A DNA stretch of 6,862 bases, taken from NCBI GenBank assembly GCA_019752835.1, contig JAIELR010000118.1, positions 1 to 6,862 on the forward strand, read 5' to 3'. The notes under the pieces are model-generated. The model saw only the letters and a program-made list of their open reading frames with translations. It searched no databases and was not told the origin of the DNA. The position numbers and the translations under genes were made by a program. Source of the stretch: Gammaproteobacteria bacterium. Its GTDB lineage: Bacteria; Pseudomonadota; Gammaproteobacteria; UBA1113. Shown here piece after piece: positions 1 to 6,359 of this stretch; position 1 is the first letter of the stretch; the number at the start of each line of letters is the position of its first letter.

Positions 1-51
1 ACCCACCTTAAATCAAATGATTAGAATGATTGCTTGTTTAGGTGGGTTTTT
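1..51 (+). terminator. Inverted repeat with T-run, terminator-like
   Basis: ACCCACCT at 1-8 is exactly complementary to AGGTGGGT at 40-47, and the right arm runs into a TTTTT tract (47-51). On the plus strand this is a GC-rich stem followed by a T-run, as in a Rho-independent terminator for a gene lying left of the window. The loop is about 31 nt, long for a classical terminator. It lies 6 nt beyond the stop codon of the minus-strand gene at 58, and could also end that transcript if T residues follow to the left, outside the window. The window begins exactly at the stem, so the stem may be longer. Confidence 0.5.
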
Positions 52-57
52 AAATCG

Positions 58-1533
58 TCAGTGTGATGGTGAGCCTGGAGCTAAATGCATATGGATTGGC
101 CTACAAAGAAACCGTGACTTTATTATCGGAATGGAGGCTCTCAATGCAAGCAGGGACACTTGTGGGTAATGGTCAGAGGTTAAAAGTCGCTTCAAATAAG
201 CTAACGTCTCAGGCGTTTTTTCATTCACAATCAAGAACAATTCAACATCGGAATACGGTAAAGCGGCATCTACCGCCGTAGAGCCGTAGGCTAAAAAGGC
301 ATACTCAAGTTTATTAGGCTTAATGTCGGCATTTTCAGGGTTGATGTCTTGATTACTATTGGTCAACCCATGGTTATTATTTAGCGGTTCACTGGAAATT
401 ATGGGTGGGGGCCCTAAAAGAGTTTTTCCTTCTTCAAAAATACGTTGCAGAAAACCCGTTCGCCAAGCGGTGATTTCTTGTAGTTGTGTTTTTAATGTCT
501 CCGCTTTCCAGGTTTCAGGTAACCCTGCGAGTGATAGTTCTTCACGCCAGGTTATCAAATCATCACGATATGTAATCCATTTCCCCTGACTACGTGGAAA
601 AGGCACCCATGAAACATTACCCAAACAGACTTGACTATATCTTTCTTGACGACCTTGAAGCAGACGAATTTCTTCATCCAGCCAAACTAAATCCGCTTGA
701 GCATCATTGCTAGCTATGCGGTTTCGTAATCGAAGGCTATATTGCCATACTTGATGAACATAAAAATGGGCTTTGATGAGAAAATCCTTTTTTTCCTCAG
801 GACGTGTTTCATCCAACGCAGCGAAACTTTTCCAACATTGACTTAAGGGTAAAAGACTTTTGGCAAGCGTGAGATAGTCATCAGCCGTCATTTGCTGATA
901 AGCCTTTATTAGCGAGTCTTTCACAATCGTCTGTAAATGGGTATCCAAACGTACCCAGCAATCCCGCCATTGTTGAACTATGTTGCTGTTAGGATCTAAC
1001 AGCGTCATCATCTCAAAAAAAGGTGTCCGTTGTTCAAAAAGCACTTGAGCTTGTTCAGGCTCAGACAATGGCTGCATGCATGCGTCAAAAAAGTCTGCAT
1101 GAAGTAACCCTTCTAGGTGACATAACAAATGAGATAATTGTGGTGACAATTTTTTAGGCTTTAAAGTATGCGAAAATCCGACACTACTGACCAGATGCAA
1201 GGCTTCAGCGCGCTCGCCCAATTCAAGATAACGTGAAGCAAAAAAATAGCAATATCGCTCACGAAGCACGGTATGAGGACTGGACAGAAGCGGATGCAAT
1301 ACTGTGGGACGAAGTGTTAATTTTTCCAAGGTGGATAAATAATCTCGTGAATTATCCTCCCCTTCAAGCTTTTTTAACACGTAACGCTCTAACACATCTA
1401 GAAAAACAAGTGTATTTTCAGCATCATCAAACGAAAGTGGTATCAATGGCAATGCATCTAATTGCCGCTCTGCTAACACCCAGTGCTGTGTATTTACAAA
1501 AAAAATAAACGATTGAATAGTGTTTGAATGCAT
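58..1533 (-). CDS. Helical protein ending in a partial nucleotidyltransferase (NTase-fold) domain; possibly truncated
   Basis: A protein of about 491 residues with no signal peptide, so probably cytoplasmic or exported by a specialised system. Residues 1 to about 370 look mostly alpha-helical with many Leu, Gln, Trp and charged residues, resembling a helical-repeat scaffold. A low-complexity Asn/Pro linker (about 383-408) follows. Then comes the motif AYGSTAVDAALPYSDVEL (about 415-432). This fits the polymerase-beta NTase signature hGS-x(9-13)-Dh(D/E)h, with the two metal-binding carboxylates at about D429 and E431; the PYSD-x-E form is typical of GlnD/DUF294-like NTases. Only about 60 residues follow, too few for the rest of such a domain and its third carboxylate, so activity is doubtful. 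The reading frame extends upstream to an ATG at 1746, but I chose the ATG at 1533: it has a GAGG box 9 nt upstream, a promoter-like pair lies just before it, and the extra 71 codons are AT-rich with no ribosome site. Substrate and role are unknown. Confidence 0.72.
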   Translation of the reverse strand: MHSNTIQSFIFFVNTQHWVLAERQLDALPLIPLSFDDAENTLVFLDVLERYVLKKLEGEDNSRDYLSTLEKLTLRPTVLHPLLSSPHTVLRERYCYFFASRYLELGERAEALHLVSSVGFSHTLKPKKLSPQLSHLLCHLEGLLHADFFDACMQPLSEPEQAQVLFEQRTPFFEMMTLLDPNSNIVQQWRDCWVRLDTHLQTIVKDSLIKAYQQMTADDYLTLAKSLLPLSQCWKSFAALDETRPEEKKDFLIKAHFYVHQVWQYSLRLRNRIASNDAQADLVWLDEEIRLLQGRQERYSQVCLGNVSWVPFPRSQGKWITYRDDLITWREELSLAGLPETWKAETLKTQLQEITAWRTGFLQRIFEEGKTLLGPPPIISSEPLNNNHGLTNSNQDINPENADIKPNKLEYAFLAYGSTAVDAALPYSDVELFLIVNEKTPETLAYLKRLLTSDHYPQVSLLALRASIPIIKSRFLCRPIHMHLAPGSPSH

Positions 1534-1542
1534 AGTAATGAA

Positions 1543-1546
1543 CCTC
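1543..1546 (-). promoter_or_regulatory. Ribosome binding site (GAGG) deciding the start of the NTase-like gene
   Basis: On the minus strand GAGG is followed by 9 nt and then the ATG at 1533. The alternative in-frame ATGs at 1746 and 1566 have no comparable purine-rich box, so this site supports the shorter protein. Confidence 0.5.
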
Positions 1547-1611
1547 GATTGATGATACCGCCCCATATATTGGACATTATTTATGCAATTAATGTTAATG
1601 ATTTGATAATA

Positions 1612-1640
1612 ATTGTACATTAAGTAAATATTAAATTCAA
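1612..1640 (-). promoter_or_regulatory. Candidate sigma70 promoter for the NTase-like gene
   Basis: On the minus strand TTGAAT (1635-1640) is separated by exactly 17 nt from TACAAT (1612-1617), giving 4/6 and 5/6 matches to consensus with ideal spacing. Transcription would start near 1605 and leave a leader of about 70 nt before the ATG at 1533. The surrounding 1534-1740 stretch is strongly AT-rich, as expected for a promoter region. In AT-rich DNA such matches also occur by chance. Confidence 0.42.
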
Positions 1641-1772
1641 TAGATTTGGAAAAATACCTTTCAGAGTTCTCACAAAGAGAATATTCTTTAAACCAGTTTC
1701 CAACCACTATTTTATGTAAAACTGGCATCTCATTCCATTTTTGCATAAAACAATAGCGCAGATCGCTTTACA

Positions 1773-2828
1773 TCAATGATTCGAAAAATTTTGCGTTTTA
1801 TGAGGTTGCACTTTGGGTACTGCTGAAGACTCTGTTTTTTTAGCAACAACGCTTTTAAATAAACCCTGCGTTTCGGTTAAAGGAGCATGCTTTGAATCTA
1901 AAGGCGGTCTATCAACAGGTCGTCGTTCTGAAAGAGGCTTGATGAGGGTATGAACGTCAGTTTTGCCCTCCGTGATCTTACTGACCAGATAAGAGCCTAC
2001 TGTCGCGATCAAAGAAATACCGGTCAATAAAACAAAGGCATTGAAAGCGGCAACTTTTGCAACACTTAACGTCTCTGCGGCGATAGTCGACATTGACGTT
2101 ATGATAGGCGGAACTATCTGATTTTGGCATTTATTCGCGCTACCAGTAATCAGCTTATCTACTTTTTTCTCAAACATATTTCTTGCTGAATTTAGTTGCT
2201 TTTTATCATTAGGCGGTATTTTTTGAATAACATCAAAATGTTCACTCAACGCCGCCCTTAAGTTCTTATCAAGCGTATTTTTTTCTTCATTTAATTCTTT
2301 TTTAAGCGCAGGATCATCTGATAAATTTTGAATAGACTCGCTGTGCGCCTCCTTATACGCCATATAACGTTTGTGTAGCTTTTGACTACTCTCGTTTTGC
2401 TCCTTAGATGAGATTGAATAAGTAAGCAGGTCCTTAGCAATCTGAGATGCAGCGGGGAGGGAACTGAGGTTTTTCATCTCATTGATGCCATGAGCTCCTT
2501 GTAAATAAATTAGCTCTAACTGCGGCAAATTTTTAAGTAAAACTTCGCTTGAAGGTTTTAGAAGAGCTGATTTGAATGACTGTATGTGTTTTTCTTTTTC
2601 TGCGCTGAGGGGATCTACATTTTTATTATGATAAGACTTCAACGGTGAGTGATTTGGATCCATATTTTCTTGATTGAGGCGAAGCACGTTTTTGCGGTTT
2701 TTGGTGCCCTTCAGCGACGAGGATTTTTTGCTATTTTGCGATGAGTCAGTATTAGAGCGGCCCCCGATAGGGTCCATTTCGTAATTTTGTTTAAGATATC
2801 TATTTATTTTAAACATCTCTTTTTTCAT
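1773..2828 (-). CDS. Hypothetical Ser/Lys-rich protein with one hydrophobic segment
   Basis: A 351-residue protein I do not recognise. Residues 1-80 are polar and basic, rich in Ser, Asn and Lys, and probably disordered. Residues 80-235 are charged and likely helical, with Glu/Lys-rich stretches at about 150-225 that could form coiled coil. Residues 239-256 are mildly hydrophobic and lead into a clear transmembrane-length segment at about 257-283 (VAKVAAFNAFVLLTGISLIA and onward). The 65-residue tail is basic and Pro/Ser/Thr-rich. There is no N-terminal signal peptide. A long soluble N-terminal part plus a C-proximal membrane segment suits a membrane-anchored protein or a secreted effector of an intracellular bacterium, but that is only inference. 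The start at 2828 follows a perfect TATAAT box; the ribosome site is weak (AGGG 11 nt upstream), and the ATG at codon 5 is an alternative. The gene ends 239 nt before the preferred start of the NTase-like gene on the same strand. Confidence 0.7.
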   Translation of the reverse strand: MKKEMFKINRYLKQNYEMDPIGGRSNTDSSQNSKKSSSLKGTKNRKNVLRLNQENMDPNHSPLKSYHNKNVDPLSAEKEKHIQSFKSALLKPSSEVLLKNLPQLELIYLQGAHGINEMKNLSSLPAASQIAKDLLTYSISSKEQNESSQKLHKRYMAYKEAHSESIQNLSDDPALKKELNEEKNTLDKNLRAALSEHFDVIQKIPPNDKKQLNSARNMFEKKVDKLITGSANKCQNQIVPPIITSMSTIAAETLSVAKVAAFNAFVLLTGISLIATVGSYLVSKITEGKTDVHTLIKPLSERRPVDRPPLDSKHAPLTETQGLFKSVVAKKTESSAVPKVQPHKTQNFSNH

Positions 2829-2857
2829 CCCATTGAAAACCCTGGCGCTGTATTTTT

Positions 2858-2863
2858 ATTATA
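2858..2863 (-). promoter_or_regulatory. Candidate -10 box (TATAAT) for the 351-residue gene
   Basis: A perfect TATAAT lies on the minus strand about 30 nt upstream of the ATG at 2828, placing transcription start near 2851 with a leader of about 22 nt. No good TTGACA-like -35 box sits at 16-18 nt (the sequence there is ACAATC or CAATCC), so any promoter would rely on the -10 element or an activator. Confidence 0.38.
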
Positions 2864-2923
2864 CAAGACCAGTATTACGGGATTGTTAAACAGGGGGTAG
2901 AGATGAGGTGTTTTGCTAATAAA

Positions 2924-3069
2924 GACTGTTGTAGGGATAGGCCCTGCCTATCCCTGCAAGCAGTCAACAGCAACAACGCCGAAAAAATTGGCAGGAAAGC
3001 CAATTTTGACGACTGCAAGCCGCTCCGAAGGGGTGAGGGCCATCATATGGATGGCCCAAGTCAAAATTG
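2924..3069. repeat. Cluster of nested inverted repeats (candidate MITE/REP-like element or structured RNA)
   Basis: Nearly all of the spacer next to the skp stop codon can fold. (a) 2924-2965: GACTGTTGTAGGGATAGGC pairs with GCCTATCCCTGCAAGCAGTC around a CCT loop, about 19 pairs with one wobble and one bulged G. (b) 2984-2992 pairs with 2999-3007, 9 perfect pairs with a 6-nt loop. (c) CAATTTTGAC at 3001-3010 pairs with GTCAAAATTG at 3060-3069, enclosing (d) GGGCCATC at 3037-3044 paired with GATGGCCC at 3050-3057. Arms of (b) and (c) overlap, so they are alternative folds. The stretch is 18 nt beyond the skp stop. A minus-strand open frame crosses it, but its composition is explained by the palindromes. 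It could be a dispersed miniature element or a structured 3' end; no repeat copy is visible inside the window. Confidence 0.6.
2984..3007 (-). terminator. Possible Rho-independent terminator downstream of skp
   Basis: On the minus strand AAAATTGGC pairs with GCCAATTTT around a TTTCCT loop, and the 3' arm continues into a run of six T residues. It lies about 80 nt after the skp stop and could end the skp transcript. The stem is AT-rich and part of the T-run lies inside the stem, so it would be weak; it also competes with the larger hairpin described above. Confidence 0.33.
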
Positions 3070-3086
3070 AAGTGTGCAGAGTAGAT

Positions 3087-3638
3087 TTAGCTCTCCATTG
3101 CATCAATAACTTGCTGCGTAATATCAATGCGTGGACTGCTATAAGCAACGGTATTTTTTTGCAGAATCAAATCATAGTGACCTTGAGTTGCGATTTTTTG
3201 AACAATGGTTTGAATCTTAGCCAAGACTTGTTGCATCGCTTGTTGCTGCGCTGCACGTAAATCTTGCATGTAATCATCTTGCATTTGTTGTAAATCACGA
3301 CCTTCAGACGAAATCTTCGTTTGTAAGGCTTGTGCATCGCTTGCGCTCATGACGCTGCTATCACGTTTCAACTTATCTTGATCATCTTGCAACTGCTTTT
3401 GTGCATCCAAGATTTTTTGTTGACGAGGCTTGAATTGTTTTTTCAAGGTATCGCCCGCTGCCTTTGCTTGGGTGCTATGTTGTAAAACCACGGTTAAATC
3501 GATGACACCGACGGTCAAATTTGACGCGCTGGTGGCAGCTGCTGCGGTTGTTGTCGCAGGATCAGCCTGCGCAGTCGCCAAGGTACCGATCAAGAGAGTT
3601 GTGCTCAATGCCAATGCTAATTTTTTCATTACAGTCAT
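3087..3638 (-). CDS. skp: Periplasmic chaperone Skp (OmpH family)
   Basis: Skp is a trimeric, jellyfish-shaped periplasmic chaperone that holds unfolded outer-membrane proteins after Sec export and delivers them to BamA. The 183-residue product has a signal peptide: MTVMKK, a hydrophobic core (about 7-20) and a likely signal peptidase I site after ATAQA, residue 25. A short Ala/Thr-rich spacer (26-39) follows, which makes it somewhat longer than the 161-residue E. coli protein. Next are the first core strand (VGVIDLTVVLQ, 43-53), a long Gln/Lys/Asp-rich coiled-coil hairpin forming the tentacle (about 55-150), and the returning core (YDLILQKNTVAYSSPRIDIT, 155-174) with a final helix. The start at 3638 is supported by AGGAG 6 nt upstream. 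It lies 202 bp downstream of bamA on the same strand, matching the classical bamA-skp order, but lpxD does not follow. Confidence 0.93.
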   Translation of the reverse strand: MTVMKKLALALSTTLLIGTLATAQADPATTTAAAATSASNLTVGVIDLTVVLQHSTQAKAAGDTLKKQFKPRQQKILDAQKQLQDDQDKLKRDSSVMSASDAQALQTKISSEGRDLQQMQDDYMQDLRAAQQQAMQQVLAKIQTIVQKIATQGHYDLILQKNTVAYSSPRIDITQQVIDAMES

Positions 3639-3644
3639 GATTTG

Positions 3645-3649
3645 CTCCT
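3645..3649 (-). promoter_or_regulatory. Strong ribosome binding site of skp
   Basis: AGGAG on the minus strand, 6 nt before the ATG at 3638. It favours this start over the in-frame ATG at 3629 (codon 4). The adjoining TAATAT belongs to the 13-bp tandem duplication just upstream. Confidence 0.7.
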
Positions 3650-3650
3650 A

Positions 3651-3676
3651 ATATTAAAACTCGATATTAAAACTCG
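3651..3676. repeat. 13-bp perfect tandem duplication in the skp leader
   Basis: ATATTAAAACTCG occurs twice head to tail (3651-3663 and 3664-3676) with no mismatch. On the skp strand it reads CGAGTTTTAATAT twice and ends 1 nt before the ribosome binding site. Each unit brings a TAATAT that resembles a -10 box, but neither has a convincing -35 box at the right distance. It may be a replication-slippage duplication or a paired binding site. Confidence 0.75.
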
Positions 3677-3712
3677 TTTATCCAACAATTTTCTTACATT
3701 AACTGAATCAAT

Positions 3713-3728
3713 GACACCCTTCGGTGTC
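3713..3728. repeat. Small perfect hairpin between bamA and skp
   Basis: GACACC (3713-3718) pairs with GGTGTC (3723-3728) around a 4-nt loop. There is no T-run on either side, so it is not a canonical terminator. It is the first of three hairpins lying side by side in this spacer. Confidence 0.4.
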
Positions 3729-3741
3729 TACAACTTACTTC

Positions 3742-3777
3742 CCCTCTCCCCTTGTGGGAGAGGGATAGGGTGAGGGG
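3742..3777. repeat. GC-rich inverted repeat, dispersed-repeat-like
   Basis: CCCTCTCCC (3742-3750) pairs with GGGAGAGGG (3756-3764) around CTTGT. A related arm, AGGGTGAGGGG (3767-3777), follows and could compete for the same left arm. The C/T-rich arm followed by two imperfect G/A-rich arms resembles a repeat I recall from intergenic regions of many proteobacterial genomes. The identification is by memory; only the pairing is seen here. Confidence 0.5.
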
Positions 3778-3794
3778 TTGTCTAACCTACGCTT

Positions 3795-3831
3795 GTAGCC
3801 CGGATGCAGCGCTGCGCTGCATCCGGGCTAC
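3795..3831. repeat. REP-like palindrome with GTAG heads
   Basis: A perfect 17-bp inverted repeat: GTAGCCCGGATGCAGCG (3795-3811), a 3-nt CTG centre, and its exact complement (3815-3831). It starts 9 nt after the bamA stop codon. A GTAG tetranucleotide preceding a GC-rich palindrome is the hallmark of REP sequences mobilised by RAYT (TnpA-REP) transposases. In this position it can also protect the bamA 3' end from exonucleases or reduce read-through to skp. There is no T-run, so it is not a classical terminator. No RAYT gene is in the window. Confidence 0.75.
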
Positions 3832-3840
3832 GATACTGCA

Positions 3841-6192
3841 CTAGAACGACGTCCCGATCGTAAACTGCAATGGCTCTCTGCTATCTTGCGGTTGCGCATT
3901 AAGCGGATACGCCAGACTCAAGACTAACGGCCCAATGGGTGAGCGCCACTCGCCTTGGACACCCGCAGAAAAACGCATAGGTCCAGAACCGGTAGTGGTT
4001 TCAACACCACTGGTATTATACACATTACCCATATCAATAAAAGTAGTCAGCCTGAAGGTATCGGGACTAATACCTGTCGGAATAACAAGACCAAACGTAC
4101 CGTCAGCTAAGGCATTACCACCATACGTATCGCCATTGGAATCTTGTGGCCCAATAGAATAACCTTCATACCCTCGGACCGCACCGGTTACACCAATACC
4201 ACCCGCATAATAGTTATTATAAAAAGGCAGTGCATCAGTACCAAACAAGCCCCCACCATAACCTAGCTCGCCACGTATGGACAAAATAAAACCGTGCGTC
4301 ACCGGAATATATAAATGCGCTAAATAATTGGCTTTATAATAATTTTGCTCTTGACCACCGCCAGGCAAGCCCAGAGTTAAGTTCACTGTTTGACCAAAGC
4401 CTCTTGTTGGGAAAATGCCTCGATCAAAATTAACATGGGTCCAACCACCCGTCAGTAGCACATTATTAAACGTTTCCGCATCTGTTTCAGCAACAGGATC
4501 AGGTGGGGGAAGCGTGTTAGTGCCGTTAAAGAAGTTAACTAATTCTTCAGAGGGATCATCACCCAATTCAATCCGCGATATTTGATAACCAATGCCATAC
4601 GATAAGCTATTGGTTTCAGACAATGGAACCGAGAAGTTCATGCTAAGACCATACTGATCCATGGCATAGGTTGAAATATCAACATTACTATCATCAGTAT
4701 TCGTCGTTGAGGCATACAGGTTAAAACCCCGCCCTATTCCGCTATCCGTATAATAAGGGTTAAAGTAACTGACGCTATAGTAACGCTGATAATCGGAGGT
4801 ATTAAAGTTAACACCAAGATTTTTACCGGTACCAAAAAAGTTAGGTTGGTTATAACCAGCATTCAGCAATAAACCATCCGTATCAGAGTAACCGATACCA
4901 GCTGTCAACGTTGCTGAAGGGGCTTCTGTCACATTCACATTCAAGTCAACCTGATCATCACTGCCCTCAACGGGTACAGTATCCACTTTCACATTTTTGA
5001 AATAACCCAGCATATTCAAACGACGCTCGGATTCTTGTATATTGCTGGAAGAAACAAGCGCACCCTCTTGCTGGCGCATTTCGCGGCGCAATACTTGATC
5101 CTCTGTTTTGGTATTTCCAACGAAATTGATTTGTCGAACATACACTTTTTTGCCCGGATCAATCATGAAATTCATCATGACTTGGTGGTTTACTGAATCA
5201 ATCTGCGGCACCGGCTGAACTTTGGCAAACGCATAGCCATAGTTGCCATAATAGGTAATCAATGCTTGAGCATTCTGAGTAACAACGGCTCTTGAAAAGG
5301 TTTGACCCGGCTTCAGTGTTACCAATTTGTTTAAGTCGGCCTCTGGATAGAGCAGATTACCCTGCAGCTTAAAGCCACTAATCGTATATTTAGGCCCTTC
5401 CGTTATATTGACCACAATATAAACGTATTTTTTATCCGGCGTCATGGTGACTTCAGTCGAATTAACCTTGAACTCAATATACCCTTTATTCATATAAAAG
5501 GATTTCAATGACTCCAGATCGCCATCCAATTTTTCTTTAGAATACTGGTCTGACTTCATAAAACGGGCAATCCAACCGTTGGTTTTTAGCTTAAATTGCT
5601 TTAAGAGCACTTTTTTGCTAAACGCTTTATTTCCAATGATATCAATTTCTTTTATGGCCGCTGCGCTGCCTTCATCAATGGTAATTTGCAAATCGATGCG
5701 ATTGCTGGTTGTGGGCGTTGCAACGATGGCCACTTTGGCATTGTAGTTACCTTGCTGGTAATACTGCCGCTCCAAGGATAATCGGACATTATCGACCACC
5801 GCTTGGTCATATACTTGACCAGATCCAATGCCAAAACCCGACAAGGCTTTGGTTAGGTCTTTCGTTGCGATTAATTTATTACCCGTTATCTTGACAGTTC
5901 CTATGGTAGGACGCTCTTGTACATTGATAACGAGGGTATCGCCGTCACGGGCCAGGGAAATGGTGCTGAAAAATCCGGTTTGATAAAGTGCACTAATCAC
6001 ATTCCCAGTATCAGCGGTATCAAAAGAATCGCCCACCTGAATAGGCAAATAGTTAAGCACGGTCCCTTGTGACACCCGTTGTAGGCCGTTAATTTGAATT
6101 TTTTTGACGATAAAGGTATCTGCAAAGGCAGAGCTTGCAAGAGCGAAGATTAATATTGCTACGAGCGCAATCTGCTTGAGTGATCGGGCCAT
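3841..6192 (-). CDS. bamA: Outer membrane protein assembly factor BamA
   Basis: BamA (formerly YaeT/Omp85) is the essential outer-membrane core of the BAM complex, which folds and inserts beta-barrel proteins. The 783-residue product (E. coli: 810) has a signal peptide with a cleavage site after SSAFA (24/25), followed by five POTRA domains at about 27-94, 95-174, 178-265, 268-346 and 349-423, each ending in an acidic strand such as INVQERP or VNVTEAPS. The 16-strand barrel spans about 426-783, with the conserved loop-6 VRGY motif at 672-675 and a C-terminal Phe as in the beta-signal. The ATG at 6192 has GGA 7 nt upstream and gives a standard signal peptide; the in-frame ATG at 6204 adds four residues and lacks a ribosome site. 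It is the first gene of the bamA-skp pair. The usual upstream neighbour rseP is absent; instead a divergent adenylyltransferase gene lies 5' of it. Confidence 0.96.
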   Translation of the reverse strand: MARSLKQIALVAILIFALASSAFADTFIVKKIQINGLQRVSQGTVLNYLPIQVGDSFDTADTGNVISALYQTGFFSTISLARDGDTLVINVQERPTIGTVKITGNKLIATKDLTKALSGFGIGSGQVYDQAVVDNVRLSLERQYYQQGNYNAKVAIVATPTTSNRIDLQITIDEGSAAAIKEIDIIGNKAFSKKVLLKQFKLKTNGWIARFMKSDQYSKEKLDGDLESLKSFYMNKGYIEFKVNSTEVTMTPDKKYVYIVVNITEGPKYTISGFKLQGNLLYPEADLNKLVTLKPGQTFSRAVVTQNAQALITYYGNYGYAFAKVQPVPQIDSVNHQVMMNFMIDPGKKVYVRQINFVGNTKTEDQVLRREMRQQEGALVSSSNIQESERRLNMLGYFKNVKVDTVPVEGSDDQVDLNVNVTEAPSATLTAGIGYSDTDGLLLNAGYNQPNFFGTGKNLGVNFNTSDYQRYYSVSYFNPYYTDSGIGRGFNLYASTTNTDDSNVDISTYAMDQYGLSMNFSVPLSETNSLSYGIGYQISRIELGDDPSEELVNFFNGTNTLPPPDPVAETDAETFNNVLLTGGWTHVNFDRGIFPTRGFGQTVNLTLGLPGGGQEQNYYKANYLAHLYIPVTHGFILSIRGELGYGGGLFGTDALPFYNNYYAGGIGVTGAVRGYEGYSIGPQDSNGDTYGGNALADGTFGLVIPTGISPDTFRLTTFIDMGNVYNTSGVETTTGSGPMRFSAGVQGEWRSPIGPLVLSLAYPLNAQPQDSREPLQFTIGTSF

Positions 6193-6236
6193 ATTCGATT
6201 CCATGGTTATAACGGTAGACTTTTTGCAAAGTGGGC

Positions 6237-6265
6237 ATCATAGCGCCCTCTTCAACAAAAGTCAT
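6237..6265 (-). promoter_or_regulatory. Candidate sigma70 promoter of bamA
   Basis: On the minus strand ATGACT (6260-6265) and TATGAT (6237-6242) are 17 nt apart, matching 4/6 and 5/6 consensus positions. Transcription would start near 6230, about 38 nt before the ATG at 6192. The presence of a promoter agrees with bamA being cut off from the rseP operon it usually follows. I see no clear sigmaE-type GGAACTT box here. Confidence 0.42.
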
Positions 6266-6348
6266 TAGCTGGAGCAGAAAAAAATCGCGAGAGATAATGC
6301 TGCCTTAATATTGCACGAGTAAGATGTTTATCAAGATATAAACGCTAT

Positions 6349-6352
6349 AGGA
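6349..6352 (+). promoter_or_regulatory. Ribosome binding site (AGGA) of the NMNAT-like gene
   Basis: AGGA followed by 7 nt and then the ATG at 6360 on the plus strand. It fixes the start of this gene. No equally convincing promoter is visible; TTGCAC at 6312-6317 could be a -35 box, but the hexamers at 16-18 nt are poor. Confidence 0.55.
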
Positions 6353-6359
6353 TAAAAAG

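Noticed and set aside
1233..1508. 91-residue plus-strand open frame inside the NTase-like gene
   Set aside because: It lies wholly antisense to a longer, protein-like frame, and the translation shows no domain.
1752..1765. Short hairpin AGCG/CGCT between the two leftmost genes
   Set aside because: Only 4 bp with a T-T mismatch next to it and a weak T-run; not enough for a terminator.
2948..3148. 66-residue minus-strand open frame overlapping the 3' end of skp
   Set aside because: It overlaps skp out of frame and its second half is a translation of the palindromic spacer. It lacks a ribosome site, so I treat it as a by-product of the repeat.
2913..3260. 115-residue plus-strand open frame
   Set aside because: It crosses the repeat cluster and the antisense of skp, so it is a shadow frame.
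3639..3712. Promoter for skp
   Set aside because: TAATAT boxes occur in the tandem repeat and TTGTTG lies upstream, but no pair has 16-18 nt spacing with good matches, so I list no promoter; skp may be read from bamA.
6266..6359. Promoter for the NMNAT-like gene
   Set aside because: GATAAT near 6293 and TTGCAC near 6312 are suggestive, but neither has an acceptable partner hexamer at standard spacing.
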